Of a DNA stretch of 64,000 nucleotides, positions 17,463 through 27,003 are shown piece after piece. The position numbers and the translations under genes were made by a program. This DNA comes from Leptospira ognonensis (GTDB taxonomy: Bacteria > Spirochaetota > Leptospiria > Leptospirales > Leptospiraceae): contig NZ_RQGD01000002.1 of the NCBI RefSeq assembly GCF_004770745.1, positions 1 through 64,000 of the forward strand, given 5' to 3'. The notes under the pieces were generated by a model, which was given only the letters and a program-made list of their open reading frames with translations, did no database searches and was not told the origin of the DNA. Each line of letters starts with the position of its first letter. Positions within the stretch are counted from its first letter, which is position 1.

Positions 17463-18527
17463 ATGAAAGAAGAACATCCCGTCCTAAAAGGCAAAACTCT
17501 ATCCGAATTGCAGGCTCTTTGTACCTCCCTCGGGATCGAAGCGTACCGAGCCAAACAAATATATGCTGGCATCTATAAATCAAGATACACGTCCCTCGAC
17601 CAATTCACAACACTCTCAAAAGAAATACGGGAACTCCTAAAAGAGAAAACTGTATTTCCTGAAATTAAACTTGGAAGAGAGCTTATCTCCAAAGATGGAA
17701 CTCGGAAATTTACCTTTGATGTGGAACCAGGAAAGGAAATCGAGACCGTTTGGATCCCAAGTGCCGATGGGGAAAGAAAGACGATTTGTATTTCCTCGCA
17801 AGTTGGTTGCACTCTCAATTGTTCATTCTGCGCGACAGGTCTTCTTGAATACAAAGGAAACTTACAAACCTGGCAGATTGTCGACCAAGTCTTGCAGGTA
17901 GAAAAAATAGTGCAGGACCGGGCCACTAACATCGTTTTTATGGGTATGGGCGAGCCATTGCATAATTATTTTTCCGTCATGAAGGCGGCCCATATCTTTC
18001 ACGATATGGATGGCATGGGTCTTGGTGCAAAGAGGATCACCATTTCGACAGCAGGCGTTGTCACAGGAATCAATCGGTTTATCGACAACAAAGAGCCATA
18101 TAATTTCGCCATTTCTCTCAATCACCCCAACCCCAATGCGCGTTCCTCGGTAATGGATATCAACAAAAAACATCCGTTAGAGAAATTATTAGAATCTGCA
18201 AGAAGGTTCACCCAGGAATTAGATCGAATGATTACTTTTGAGTATGTAATGATACCAGATGTAAACATGGGAAAAGAGAATGCGGAAAGGCTAGTAAGAA
18301 TTGCGAGATCCGTTAATAAATGCAAGATTAATGTCATTCCATTGAATACAGATTTTACGGGATGGCGTCGGCCGACAGAAGAGGAAGTAGGTGAATTTGT
18401 CTCTTATTTGAGAGCGAAGGCTGGAGTTCCGATTCTCAATAGACAGAGTCCAGGAAGAGATATCAATGGTGCATGTGGAATGTTAGCTTTAAAAGGTGTA
18501 AGAAATGAGGGAAGTAACAAGAATTAG
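17463..18527 (+). CDS. rlmN: 23S rRNA (adenine-2503-C2)-methyltransferase RlmN
   Basis: A 354-residue radical SAM enzyme that methylates C2 of A2503 in 23S rRNA and A37 in some tRNAs. The [4Fe-4S] cysteines are Cys116, Cys120 and Cys123 in [11 protein letters not shown]. The catalytic C-terminal cysteine is Cys338 in NGACGML. Other family blocks are [27 protein letters not shown] and [12 protein letters not shown]. Length and order are normal. No clear Shine-Dalgarno precedes the ATG. The 3' end overlaps the start of the Cys-rich lipoprotein gene by 23 bases, and the upstream gap holds the nested-repeat element. Confidence 0.95.
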   Translation: MKEEHPVLKGKTLSELQALCTSLGIEAYRAKQIYAGIYKSRYTSLDQFTTLSKEIRELLKEKTVFPEIKLGRELISKDGTRKFTFDVEPGKEIETVWIPSADGERKTICISSQVGCTLNCSFCATGLLEYKGNLQTWQIVDQVLQVEKIVQDRATNIVFMGMGEPLHNYFSVMKAAHIFHDMDGMGLGAKRITISTAGVVTGINRFIDNKEPYNFAISLNHPNPNARSSVMDINKKHPLEKLLESARRFTQELDRMITFEYVMIPDVNMGKENAERLVRIARSVNKCKINVIPLNTDFTGWRRPTEEEVGEFVSYLRAKAGVPILNRQSPGRDINGACGMLALKGVRNEGSNKN

Positions 18528-18792
18528 TCTAATCTGTCTTCTGGCAGCTGTTTTTGCAAATTGCCAGGACATTGTAGAAAAAAAATGCAATCTCGCATGT
18601 GATCAATTTGTTTCCTGTACGGAAAAAACACTAAAATTGACTCTATCAAATGAAGCCAAGAGATCTGGTCACATTTCTTGTATGGATGGTTGCACCACAC
18701 ATAATAGTGACATTCTGAAATGTTTTGACGAGGAGCCAACATCCTGTTCAGGTTTTGGAAATTGCGTTTTACAAATTGGTACCCTCGAATGA
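18505..18792 (+). CDS. Small Cys-rich lipoprotein, Leptospira type
   Basis: A 95-residue protein with a signal peptide ending in FANC (Cys20), so likely lipid-anchored. The mature part has ten further cysteines in pairs and singles ([26 protein letters not shown]), a pattern reminiscent of the Cys-rich leptospiral families of unknown function. It has no transmembrane segment after the signal. It begins inside the end of rlmN and its stop overlaps the ATG of the glycosyltransferase gene (ATGA at 18789-18792), so the three form one tightly coupled unit. Disulfide-rich folding in the periplasm is inferred. Confidence 0.75.
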   Translation: MREVTRISLICLLAAVFANCQDIVEKKCNLACDQFVSCTEKTLKLTLSNEAKRSGHISCMDGCTTHNSDILKCFDEEPTSCSGFGNCVLQIGTLE

Positions 18793-20489
18793 AAACACTC
18801 GCCCCAACAGAAAAACTTTTTTTTCGATTATTACTACTGATATCTTCTCTGCATTTACTTTTCACTTTGCCTCTCGATGTTATCGACATAGACTCGGCGC
18901 AATACGCAGAAATCGCAAGGCAGATGGCAAATTCTGGAGATTTTTTTACTTTAATTGATAATGGGCGAAGGTATCTAGACAAACCAATTCTTACTTTCTG
19001 GACGATTGCTTCTTCCTTTCAATTATTTGGACTGACGAACATAGCTTTTCGTTTGCCAGCCTTACTTCTCAGTTTCCTTTCTGTTTATTCCATCTTTCGC
19101 ATCACCATGTTAATATGGGAAAACGAACGCCAGGCTTATCTTGCAGCCATTGTTTATTTGATTACACCTGGTTTTTATGCAATGGTGGTTGATCCCAAAA
19201 TAGACGTTTACTTAGTATCCTACCTTGTTTTTACCTATCACTTCTATTATCTCGGTCGTAAAAAAAATCCAAATTATTACTATTTAATGTATTTGATGAT
19301 GTCACTCGGATTCATTACTAAGGGTCCAATCAGCGTCGTCATTCCTGCACTCTCGATTGGGGGTGATATTTTATTTAGAAGAGATTGGAAATTGCTTCTC
19401 TCGATGAAGTTGTTTCCCGGTCTTCTTGTTTTGGCCTCCCTTCCTGCATTTTGGTGCGCCTTACTTTACCGAGATTTTAATTCCTATGGACCGGCTTTCT
19501 TTATCTGGATTCAATCATTTGGCCGGTTTTATAAAGAAATGTACAACATCAAATTTGATCCGTTTTACTTTTATAAAAGTTTTACCTGGGCCTTCATGAG
19601 CGGTGTGATACCTATGATCCTATACATTGGTTTCAGAGTCGTTAGATACTATCGAAATGTTGGCTGGAAAGAGATCCTTAGGAAAATTAGAGTCAATGAA
19701 TATTCTAACGTTGATTTTGTGGTTCCGTTTTGGGTTTTTCTTTTTCTATTTTTGATTTCTTTTTCCCGTTATCCGCTTCCGCAATATATCTATTGGATTT
19801 TGCCCGGTGCTGCCATTTACTTTGGTCGCATAGCAGAGGAAAGTCTCTTTTCATCGGTAACCAAAAGAATGCGACCTTCGTTTATGATTGCGGGTATCAT
19901 CTATTTGGTTGGTTACTGCCTCCTGCCACTTTTTGTCTCAGAGGTAGGGATTTTGTATCCCGTCTTCTTTTTGATCGGTCTCGTCTTTATTTTTTTAATG
20001 GCCCAATTTATACCGATCGAGCTTCTCGTGACAGTAACTGGAGCAGCTTTGTTTTACAGTGCCATCAGTTTGGTTTATTATCCCCTGCTTACGACATACC
20101 AGCCTTCCAAGGAAATGGGTGCGAAAATCAAGGAGCTTGAGCCAAATGAGCCAGTATTGTATACGTTTCGGTTATCTAATTCAAAACGATCCTTTGCCTT
20201 CTATGCGAATCGCAACTTTAGAAATATCTATGATATGGAAACTTTAGAAGCTCTTTGGAAGGACCATCCAGAGAGGCTAGTGGTTGTCCCAACCGAGCAC
20301 CTTGGCCTAATCCAAGAAGCAACAGGCAAGGCTTACAGTATCGAAGTGGTTATGGAGAGAGAATCCTATAAAGTTGCCACTCCGACAGTTGCTTTTCTAA
20401 AAAAAGAGACACGGCCTCTCGTAACGAAGAAAATTTCTTTGATTTGGCTCAAAAAACGATCAGGTAAAATCCCAAATCCTACGAAGTAA
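18789..20489 (+). CDS. ArnT-like glycosyltransferase (GT39/GT83 family)
   Basis: About 566 residues from the ATG at 18789; an earlier ATG at 18762 lies inside the upstream gene and is less likely. It is a polytopic membrane protein with about 11-12 hydrophobic segments. The first periplasmic loop has IDSAQYAEIARQMANSGDFFTL and GRRYLDKPILTFW, the catalytic-loop pattern of lipid-linked-sugar transferases such as ArnT and dolichyl-phosphate-mannose-dependent enzymes. FITKGPIS is another shared block. It probably moves a sugar from a polyprenyl carrier to lipid A, a protein or a glycan outside the membrane; the acceptor is unknown. It starts within the stop of the Cys-rich lipoprotein gene and is followed by a terminator. 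Confidence 0.85.
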   Translation: MKTLAPTEKLFFRLLLLISSLHLLFTLPLDVIDIDSAQYAEIARQMANSGDFFTLIDNGRRYLDKPILTFWTIASSFQLFGLTNIAFRLPALLLSFLSVYSIFRITMLIWENERQAYLAAIVYLITPGFYAMVVDPKIDVYLVSYLVFTYHFYYLGRKKNPNYYYLMYLMMSLGFITKGPISVVIPALSIGGDILFRRDWKLLLSMKLFPGLLVLASLPAFWCALLYRDFNSYGPAFFIWIQSFGRFYKEMYNIKFDPFYFYKSFTWAFMSGVIPMILYIGFRVVRYYRNVGWKEILRKIRVNEYSNVDFVVPFWVFLFLFLISFSRYPLPQYIYWILPGAAIYFGRIAEESLFSSVTKRMRPSFMIAGIIYLVGYCLLPLFVSEVGILYPVFFLIGLVFIFLMAQFIPIELLVTVTGAALFYSAISLVYYPLLTTYQPSKEMGAKIKELEPNEPVLYTFRLSNSKRSFAFYANRNFRNIYDMETLEALWKDHPERLVVVPTEHLGLIQEATGKAYSIEVVMERESYKVATPTVAFLKKETRPLVTKKISLIWLKKRSGKIPNPTK

Positions 20490-20522
20490 TAACTAGGCTA
20501 ATTGTGTAAGTCTGGTTTTTAG

Positions 20523-20556
20523 GGCCCTTGGATGTAACGTCGGGGCCGATTTTTTT
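20523..20556 (+). terminator. Intrinsic terminator after the glycosyltransferase gene
   Basis: GGCCC (20523-20527) pairs with GGGCC (20543-20547); inside, GATG pairs with CGTC around a TAA loop. A run of seven T follows (20550-20556). It ends the rlmN-lipoprotein-glycosyltransferase unit 34 bases after the stop. Confidence 0.72.
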
Positions 20557-20617
20557 AGGTAATCCATAAGATAAATCTAATATACTAATGTGATTTCTTT
20601 CTGGTTTTAGTTTTTTA

Positions 20618-20636
20618 ATTGAGAATAAGACTCAAT
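20618..20636. promoter_or_regulatory. Inverted repeat ATTGAG-N7-CTCAAT upstream of the ACIII operon
   Basis: Perfect six-base arms with a seven-base spacer, 139 bases before the actA start. The 19-base length and spacing would suit a dimeric regulator, but it matches neither the FNR/Crp nor the Fur consensus that I know. The gap 20490-20775 otherwise holds the upstream terminator and the leader hairpin; no gene is evident. Confidence 0.4.
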
Positions 20637-20725
20637 AAAGACGAAAACATGATTTCTATGATTTTATGTCACGTATCATGTTTTTTCCTGCCAAAAACTC
20701 TTACATACTTGCTTTTTTTGGTATT

Positions 20726-20754
20726 TTATCCTTTCTTGTCAGAAGACAGGATAA
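20726..20754 (+). promoter_or_regulatory. Leader hairpin upstream of actA
   Basis: TTATCCT (20726-20732) and AGGATAA (20748-20754) are perfect seven-base arms; TTCT and AGAA inside can extend the fold. It lies 21 bases before the actA ATG. It could be an operator or an RNA hairpin affecting translation of the operon. Confidence 0.42.
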
Positions 20755-20775
20755 ACGGGTTCAGGAATTCCAGGA

Positions 20776-21291
20776 ATGAACATAAAAATACTCAAGATCT
20801 CTGTGCCTATCGTTGCTGTGGCAGCGCTAGCATATCTGATTTTTTCACCCAGCCGTTATGTGGGCTATTCACCAGATCAGCCCATCCCTTTTAACCATAA
20901 GATTCACGCAGGCGATAACAAGATAGATTGTAAGTATTGCCATACTGGTGTTGAGAATTCCGCACACGCGACAATTCCTCCTACCTCTACCTGTATGAAT
21001 TGTCATAGTAAGGTGGCGAACGTAGCTGGCAACCAAGAGCATGTTAAATGGTTACAACAACAATTTGAAACCAACACCCCAGTCCCATGGGTAAGGATTC
21101 ACGATCAGCCAGATTTTGTATACTTCAACCATTCGCGGCACGTACAGCGCGGCGTAGACTGTTCCACATGCCATGGCAATATGGCAGAGATGGTAAAAGT
21201 AAAACAATCCAAGTCGTTAAACATGGGTTTCTGTGTGGATTGCCACCGGGAAAACAACGCACCAAACGATTGTTCGACATGTCATAGGTAA
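20776..21291 (+). CDS. actA: ActA, pentahaem cytochrome c subunit of alternative complex III
   Basis: A 171-residue membrane-anchored cytochrome. One N-terminal hydrophobic segment (residues about 7-23) is followed by five CxxCH haem sites at 52-56 (CKYCH), 73-77 (CMNCH), 129-133 (CSTCH), 153-157 (CVDCH) and 166-170 (CSTCH). This count and the position as first gene before the ActB gene fit ActA, which passes electrons from the quinol-oxidising membrane core toward the periplasmic acceptor. An AGGA precedes the ATG. The next gene begins 20 bases downstream. Confidence 0.93.
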   Translation: MNIKILKISVPIVAVAALAYLIFSPSRYVGYSPDQPIPFNHKIHAGDNKIDCKYCHTGVENSAHATIPPTSTCMNCHSKVANVAGNQEHVKWLQQQFETNTPVPWVRIHDQPDFVYFNHSRHVQRGVDCSTCHGNMAEMVKVKQSKSLNMGFCVDCHRENNAPNDCSTCHR

Positions 21292-21311
21292 ATCGGGAGA
21301 ATCTAAATTAT

Positions 21312-24300
21312 ATGATGAAAGACGACAACTTCCAAAAAGAAAAAAAGGCTCATTGGCAGTCTTACGAGTTGCGCGGAACTTCACGCGAAGAGCAACTCAC
21401 GAAACAAGAATTTTATACTTCGCCGGATCCTTTGATTGCAAAAATCAAGAAGGGCGATTTTGACAGAAAATCCTTCTTAAAATTTATGGGTGCTTCGGCT
21501 GTTATGACGACCATTGGTTGCATTCCAAAGCCTGCTGAAAAAATCGTCCCCTATGTAAATTTAACTTTTAAAAATGAGAAAGATGAAGTTGAGCAATACG
21601 ACTTTGTCAAACACGGACATTCGTATCACTATGCATCTGTATGCGGTGGTTGTTCTGTTGGTTGTGGGGTAGTTGTCAAGGCTCGTGATGGGAGGCCATT
21701 AAAACTTGAAGGAAATGAAAACCATCCTCTCTCGAAAGGTGCGCTTTGTGCATCAGGACAAGCTTCTATTTTTGATCTTTATGATTCAGACAGAGCGAAA
21801 GAACCACAGCAAATCATCGAAGGAAAGCCAAAGGCGAGTGACTGGTTCGTATTAGACAAAGATGTCAAAGAATCCCTGCAAGCAAACAAAGGCAAGACGG
21901 TCATTGTTACGAAACCGCTTACTTCTCCTTCTTCAAAAGAGTTAGTAAACGAATTTTTAAAGTCAGTTGGTGGAGGGCGTCACTTAGAAATTGCATTCGG
22001 AACTTCTGATGATGCGATCACGATTGCACAAGAGAAATCTTACGGAAAAGCTGTCCTACCAAATTATCATTTTGATAAGGCGAAGGTGATTCTTTCGATC
22101 GATAGTGATTTTTTAACAAATGTTAGTTTCCATGGTGATTTTTCCAAAAGAAGAAATCTTTCTGGAAAATCAGCAACTGTGAATACTTTCATCGCTGCAG
22201 AAACCCATCCATCCATGACAGGAACGAATGCTGACCAAAGAGTCCCGATTCGTCCTGGAGACCAAAGAAAATTTGCCCTCGTGATTGCGAGAGCGCTTTC
22301 TGATTTAGGTGTTGGTGGAGCGACGGGTGTGAGCGGTCTTGATCTTGACCGGTCGATCGCCGAACTTGGTATCTCTAAAGACGTAGTTTTACGTACAGCA
22401 AAAGCTCTAGCATCCGCTAAAGGTGAATCCTTGGTAATTTCTGGTGGCTCAAGTGCCGAGACAGAAGATGCGATCGACTTACAGATAGCAGTGAATATGC
22501 TTAATAGTATGCTCGGTAACGACGGTAAGACGATTGATGCCGGTAACTTTCGGAAAGAAGGGCGATCCGATTATGCATTGAACCTAGCAAATCTCTCGAA
22601 GTCTCTGAAAGAGAGATCCGTTGGCGTGCTTGTACTTTACGGCGTGAATCCAGTCTACGAAGCGCCAAACGGTAGTGAGTGGAAAAAACTCCTGCACGAG
22701 GCGGCTCGAGTGGTTTCCGTTTCTGACCGGGCGGATGAAACAGCCCTTGCTTCCAATTGGCTGGCACCTTCTTCCCATTTCCTTGAATCTTGGGGAGATT
22801 CCGAAGCCGTTGCAGGTATTGTCAGCATCCAACAGCCAACCATTCGTCCACTGTTTAGTTCACGTGCTTTTGAGGACAGTCTCATCTCTTGGGCTGGTGG
22901 AACATTAGCAGGTGCTAAATCGTATTACGATTATTTAAAAAGTAAATATTCCAAAAAGACAAATTGGGAAGACCTTCTCAGAACAGGAGTCCTTGTTTCG
23001 GGGAATTCGAAAGCAGACAAAGGTGCCCGAGGGTTCAAAGGTTCCATCGCGCCTCTTGCTCCGACTAAGTCTGGACTGTCTCTCTCGCTCTATACAAACG
23101 TCGGCGTTGCCAATGGGGAAAGAGCGAACAACTCCCAACTCCAAGAACTTCCAGATCCAGTTTCCAAAGTGACCTGGGACAATTATGTGGCCATCAGTCC
23201 ACAATTCTCACGTTCGTCGGGCATCAAATTAAATGACGTTGTGACCGTAAAAGTCGGAAAAGAATCTTTTGATCTTCCCGCACTTGTCCAACCAGGTCTT
23301 CATGCAGAAGCCGTTGGCATTGCGTTAGGTTACGGAAGGACGGCCGTGGGTGGAGTAGGAAACAGTGTCGGCAAAAATGCAAACGTTCTAGCGGCAGTAG
23401 CCAACGGAAACATTGTTTATTCAGGCCTTCCGATCACGCTCACGCCAACAGGTAAAAAATACAAACTCGCGACAACCCAAGATCACCATATGATGACTCC
23501 AGGTGTGATGATGGGGAAAGAGTGGAAAGAAAGACCACTCATCATTTCAGCGAAACTGCAAGAGTTTGCCAAAAACCCAAGCGCCAATATCCCGGAACCC
23601 GAGATTCCAAAAATCTTAATCGATGGGAAACTAACACGTGCTCAAGGCGCGAATGCTCCTTCTGACCAGCCAGGAAGTCAATTTGCCTACCCAGGTTACA
23701 AATGGGGGATGGCAGTTGATCTAACACAATGTTCGGGTTGCGGAGCCTGTGTGGTCGCTTGTAATATTGAAAACAATGTTCCTATGGTAGGTCGTGACGA
23801 AGTTAGAATGGGTCGAGAGATGCATTGGCTGCGTATTGACAGATATTATATTGGTGATCCTGAAAAACCAGAATCACTTGAGATCGCTCACCAACCGCTT
23901 ATGTGCCAGCATTGTGATAATGCTCCTTGTGAAACTGTTTGTCCGGTTGCTGCAACCATTCACAGCACGGAAGGAACCAATGATATGGTTTACAATCGTT
24001 GCGTGGGAACTCGGTATTGCTCGAACAACTGTCCGTACAAAGTAAGAAGGTTCAATTGGTTAGAGCATTGGAACGAGCACAATCTACTTGGCGAAAGCAC
24101 TTACACATTTAAGGCGACACCTCCAAGAAACCTTGGACTGAACCCAGAAGTGACCGTTAGATCTAGAGGGGTTATGGAAAAATGTAACTTCTGTGCGTCT
24201 AGAGTGGCGGAAGCAAAAATCAACGCTAAAAATGAGGGTAGGACTTTGAAAGATGGAGAAGCAGTCTCTGCTTGCCAACAGACTTGTCCTTCAGGTGCGA

Positions 24301-24437
24301 TTGTTTTTGGAAACGTAAATGATCCAGAATCGAAAGTAGCGAAACTTCTAAAAGATCCAAGATCCTACAAACTCTTGGAATACCTCAACATCGGACCTGC
24401 AGTTAGTTACTTAACTCGGGTTAGAAACAACGTTTAA
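21312..24437 (+). CDS. actB: ActB, molybdopterin-fold and iron-sulfur fusion subunit of ACIII
   Basis: A 1041-residue fusion typical of ActB. The N-terminus has a Tat-like [12 protein letters not shown] segment (about 52-63), with RK in place of RR, and CGGCSVGC marks a binding site in the molybdopterin-oxidoreductase-like part. That part (to about residue 780) is thought not to bind a metal cofactor in ACIII. The C-terminal part, from about residue 806, is an HybA/NrfC-like ferredoxin with [35 protein letters not shown] and [14 protein letters not shown] groups, enough for four clusters. It forms the periplasmic electron wire above ActC. Two adjacent ATG codons (21312, 21315) are possible starts. 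Confidence 0.95.
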   Translation: MMKDDNFQKEKKAHWQSYELRGTSREEQLTKQEFYTSPDPLIAKIKKGDFDRKSFLKFMGASAVMTTIGCIPKPAEKIVPYVNLTFKNEKDEVEQYDFVKHGHSYHYASVCGGCSVGCGVVVKARDGRPLKLEGNENHPLSKGALCASGQASIFDLYDSDRAKEPQQIIEGKPKASDWFVLDKDVKESLQANKGKTVIVTKPLTSPSSKELVNEFLKSVGGGRHLEIAFGTSDDAITIAQEKSYGKAVLPNYHFDKAKVILSIDSDFLTNVSFHGDFSKRRNLSGKSATVNTFIAAETHPSMTGTNADQRVPIRPGDQRKFALVIARALSDLGVGGATGVSGLDLDRSIAELGISKDVVLRTAKALASAKGESLVISGGSSAETEDAIDLQIAVNMLNSMLGNDGKTIDAGNFRKEGRSDYALNLANLSKSLKERSVGVLVLYGVNPVYEAPNGSEWKKLLHEAARVVSVSDRADETALASNWLAPSSHFLESWGDSEAVAGIVSIQQPTIRPLFSSRAFEDSLISWAGGTLAGAKSYYDYLKSKYSKKTNWEDLLRTGVLVSGNSKADKGARGFKGSIAPLAPTKSGLSLSLYTNVGVANGERANNSQLQELPDPVSKVTWDNYVAISPQFSRSSGIKLNDVVTVKVGKESFDLPALVQPGLHAEAVGIALGYGRTAVGGVGNSVGKNANVLAAVANGNIVYSGLPITLTPTGKKYKLATTQDHHMMTPGVMMGKEWKERPLIISAKLQEFAKNPSANIPEPEIPKILIDGKLTRAQGANAPSDQPGSQFAYPGYKWGMAVDLTQCSGCGACVVACNIENNVPMVGRDEVRMGREMHWLRIDRYYIGDPEKPESLEIAHQPLMCQHCDNAPCETVCPVAATIHSTEGTNDMVYNRCVGTRYCSNNCPYKVRRFNWLEHWNEHNLLGESTYTFKATPPRNLGLNPEVTVRSRGVMEKCNFCASRVAEAKINAKNEGRTLKDGEAVSACQQTCPSGAIVFGNVNDPESKVAKLLKDPRSYKLLEYLNIGPAVSYLTRVRNNV

Positions 24438-24454
24438 CTAGGGAGAAAGCTTAT

Positions 24455-25828
24455 ATGTCTTTAGCACAAGCAGTCCGTGATAAACTAGATATCCCCGACC
24501 TGGTAACAGGCGGGCGGAATCTAAAAGATATCACTGTAGATATCGCGAAACCAAATGAGGATTTTCCCACAAAACTTTGGTGGAATACGTTTTCCCTGGT
24601 TTTAACCATTACGCTCATTGACGTTTGCGTCATTGGGTATTTATTTTATGAAGGTCTTTATCTCCTCGGGATCAATAACCCGGTAGGATGGGGATTTTTC
24701 GTCGTAAACTTCGTCTTCTGGATTGGTATTGGTCACGCGGGAACTCTGATTTCTGCCGTCTTATTCCTGTTCCGCCAAGGCTGGAGAACCGGTATCAACC
24801 GTGCCGCTGAAGCCATGACCATCTTTGCCGTGCTAGTTGCTGCATCGAACCTTATCTTACACGTAGGTCGTCCTTGGCTTGGATTTTGGCTTTTCCCGTA
24901 TCCAAACGAAAGGGGACCTCTTTGGGTGAATTTTCGTTCCCCACTCATTTGGGATACATTTGCGGTTTCGACTTACCTTTCCATATCCATGGTCTTCTGG
25001 TATTTGGGACTCATCCCTGACCTTGCCACACTGAGAGACAGAGCGACAGAAACATGGAGAAAAAATCTCTATAATGTTCTCTCCTTTGGTTGGGTTGGTT
25101 CTGCTAGATCTTGGTCTCATTTAGAGATTGTAGCCATGATCCTTGCGGCACTCTCAACTCCGCTCGTTCTTTCGGTGCACACGATCGTATCCTTTGACTT
25201 TGCTGTTTCCATCCTTCCTGGCTGGCACACAACGATTTTCCCTCCTTACTTCGTTGCGGGAGCGATTTTTTCGGGCTTTGCGATGGTGGTCACACTTATG
25301 GTGATTGCTCGGGAAGTCTTTAACCTCCAGAACTACATCACCATGAAACACTTGGACAACATGAACAAAATCATGATGACAACCGGTCTCATTGTGGGTC
25401 TTGCCTATGGAACTGAGTTTTTCATCGCTTGGTATTCTGGAAATGAATATGAAGGTTTTGCTTTCGTAAACCGTGCCTTCGGGCCTTACGGCTGGGCGTA
25501 CTTCATCATGATTTCTTGTAACGTTTTAAGTCCCCAAGTATTTTGGTTCAGAAAATTACGTTACAATATTCCTGTGATGTTTGTCGCCTCCCTTGTTGTC
25601 AACGTGGGTATGTGGTTTGAGCGTTTTGTGATCATGATGACCCTCAACCGAGACTTTTTACCCTCTAGCTGGGCTATGTATACTCCTACGATGTTCGACT
25701 ATGCTATGCTCATTGGAACGTTTGGAATTTTCTTCACCTTGTTTTTACTATGGGTCAGGATCATGCCTATGATTGCGATCGCTGAAGTGAAAACTGTAAT
25801 GCCTGCGAAAGAAGGAGCACATCACTAA
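24455..25828 (+). CDS. actC: ActC, NrfD-like quinol-binding membrane subunit of ACIII
   Basis: A 457-residue NrfD/PsrC-family protein with about ten transmembrane segments. The hallmark regions are [24 protein letters not shown] (residues about 88-111), [16 protein letters not shown], and [32 protein letters not shown], whose His and Asp residues are thought to form the quinol site and proton path. It is the main quinol-oxidising subunit of the complex. The spacing to actB is 17 bases, and actD begins one base after its stop. Confidence 0.95.
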   Translation: MSLAQAVRDKLDIPDLVTGGRNLKDITVDIAKPNEDFPTKLWWNTFSLVLTITLIDVCVIGYLFYEGLYLLGINNPVGWGFFVVNFVFWIGIGHAGTLISAVLFLFRQGWRTGINRAAEAMTIFAVLVAASNLILHVGRPWLGFWLFPYPNERGPLWVNFRSPLIWDTFAVSTYLSISMVFWYLGLIPDLATLRDRATETWRKNLYNVLSFGWVGSARSWSHLEIVAMILAALSTPLVLSVHTIVSFDFAVSILPGWHTTIFPPYFVAGAIFSGFAMVVTLMVIAREVFNLQNYITMKHLDNMNKIMMTTGLIVGLAYGTEFFIAWYSGNEYEGFAFVNRAFGPYGWAYFIMISCNVLSPQVFWFRKLRYNIPVMFVASLVVNVGMWFERFVIMMTLNRDFLPSSWAMYTPTMFDYAMLIGTFGIFFTLFLLWVRIMPMIAIAEVKTVMPAKEGAHH

Positions 25829-25829
25829 T

Positions 25830-26393
25830 ATGTATCTTCCTAAACTCGAACAATTTCATAAATACAAAGAAACAGACGAGGGCGTTTTTGGAGTGTTTGA
25901 AACTCCCGAAGCAATTCTCTCTGCTGCTGAAAAAACAAAACAAAAAGACTACGAAGGTTTTGATTGTTTGCTTCCATATCCTGTTCATGGGATTGACGAA
26001 GTGATGGGAACTCCTAGATCAGGACTCCCTTGGATCACGTTCTTCGCTGGCCTTTTTGGCTGTGTCATCGGAACATCTTTTCAATACCTAACACATGCTT
26101 ATGACTGGCCTATGAACATCGCAGGAAAGTCTCTCAACGCTTGGTTTGCCTATGTGCCGATCATTTTTGAGATCACTGTGTTCTGTGCGGGAATTTATAC
26201 AGTTGCAGCTCTTGCTTACCTTTGTGCCATTCCGAAAGCGAGTCGTAGAATCTTACATAAAGATTTTACTTCGCACAGGTTTGGACTCTGGATTCCGAAA
26301 TCAGCAAAAGGTTATAATGAGTCAGAAGTGGTTTCGTTCATTAAGAGCCTCGGTGGCGCTGAAGTAACCGTTGTTAAACCGGAGAATAAATAA
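25830..26393 (+). CDS. actD: ActD, DUF3341 membrane subunit of ACIII
   Basis: A 187-residue protein with an N-terminal cytoplasmic domain (residues 1-75, including FETPEAILSAAEKTKQKDYEGFDCLLPYPVHGID), two transmembrane segments (about 66-90 and 112-135), and a short soluble tail ending in SEVVSFIKSLGGAEVTVV. This is the DUF3341 arrangement of ActD, a structural subunit of the complex. Its last base overlaps the first base of actE (TAATG). Confidence 0.92.
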   Translation: MYLPKLEQFHKYKETDEGVFGVFETPEAILSAAEKTKQKDYEGFDCLLPYPVHGIDEVMGTPRSGLPWITFFAGLFGCVIGTSFQYLTHAYDWPMNIAGKSLNAWFAYVPIIFEITVFCAGIYTVAALAYLCAIPKASRRILHKDFTSHRFGLWIPKSAKGYNESEVVSFIKSLGGAEVTVVKPENK

Positions 26394-26995
26394 TGAATCA
26401 ACATTCTTTACGATTGTTACTCGCATTGCCATTCCTTTCTTTGGCAAATTGCGATTATAAAACTCCTGTTTGGGAATACTTTCCCAATATGTATGATTCT
26501 CCTGCTCGAGAGTCACAAGAAGCAGATTCTTTTGCGAGCAATGGATCCGCAAGTCGTATCCCTCCGAAAGGTTCCATTCCCGTGGGTTACTATCCGTATC
26601 CTTATACGAACATTTTGACTCAAGATGCACTGCCAGGTGCGGACAAAGGATTAAAAAATCCGATTGCGAAGGCGAGTCTAGGTGATTTGATGATTGGCGA
26701 AAAGCGTTACCAAACCTATTGTTCTCCCTGCCATGGTGTTCGTGGTGCGGGTAATGGAACAGTTGTCGGTCCTGCACCGCGTTTTGCACAAAGCCCTCCA
26801 GCCTTAGTTGGATCTCTCGTAAATAGCAAAACGTATACAGATGGTCAAATCTATCACATCATTACGATGGGGCGCGGTGGAATGGGAAGTTATGCTTACC
26901 AAATCGAACCCCAGGATCGCTGGCGAGTCATTGCATACATCAGAAAATTGCAAGAATTCGACGCGAAGAACCAAAAACTTAGCCAGGCTAACTAG
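26393..26995 (+). CDS. actE: ActE, monohaem cytochrome c lipoprotein of ACIII
   Basis: A 200-residue cytochrome. The signal peptide ends in LANC (Cys20), so it is lipid-anchored in the periplasm. A single haem site CSPCH is at residues 110-114, followed by GVRGAGNG, and the axial Met is likely in TMGRGGMGSYAYQI. The N-terminal extension DYKTPVWEYFPNMYDSPA is conserved in ActE proteins. It is the electron exit of the complex, handing electrons to a soluble cytochrome or an oxidase. No oxidase genes follow here. Confidence 0.94.
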   Translation: MNQHSLRLLLALPFLSLANCDYKTPVWEYFPNMYDSPARESQEADSFASNGSASRIPPKGSIPVGYYPYPYTNILTQDALPGADKGLKNPIAKASLGDLMIGEKRYQTYCSPCHGVRGAGNGTVVGPAPRFAQSPPALVGSLVNSKTYTDGQIYHIITMGRGGMGSYAYQIEPQDRWRVIAYIRKLQEFDAKNQKLSQAN

Positions 26996-27003
26996 GAAAT
27001 ACT

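Noticed and set aside
18524..18982. 152-residue minus-strand frame over the Cys-rich lipoprotein
   Set aside because: Shadow of the lipoprotein and the glycosyltransferase start; no signal or domain.
26322..26789. 155-residue minus-strand frame over actD and actE
   Set aside because: His-rich antisense shadow of the haem and metal genes; no ribosome-binding site or homology.
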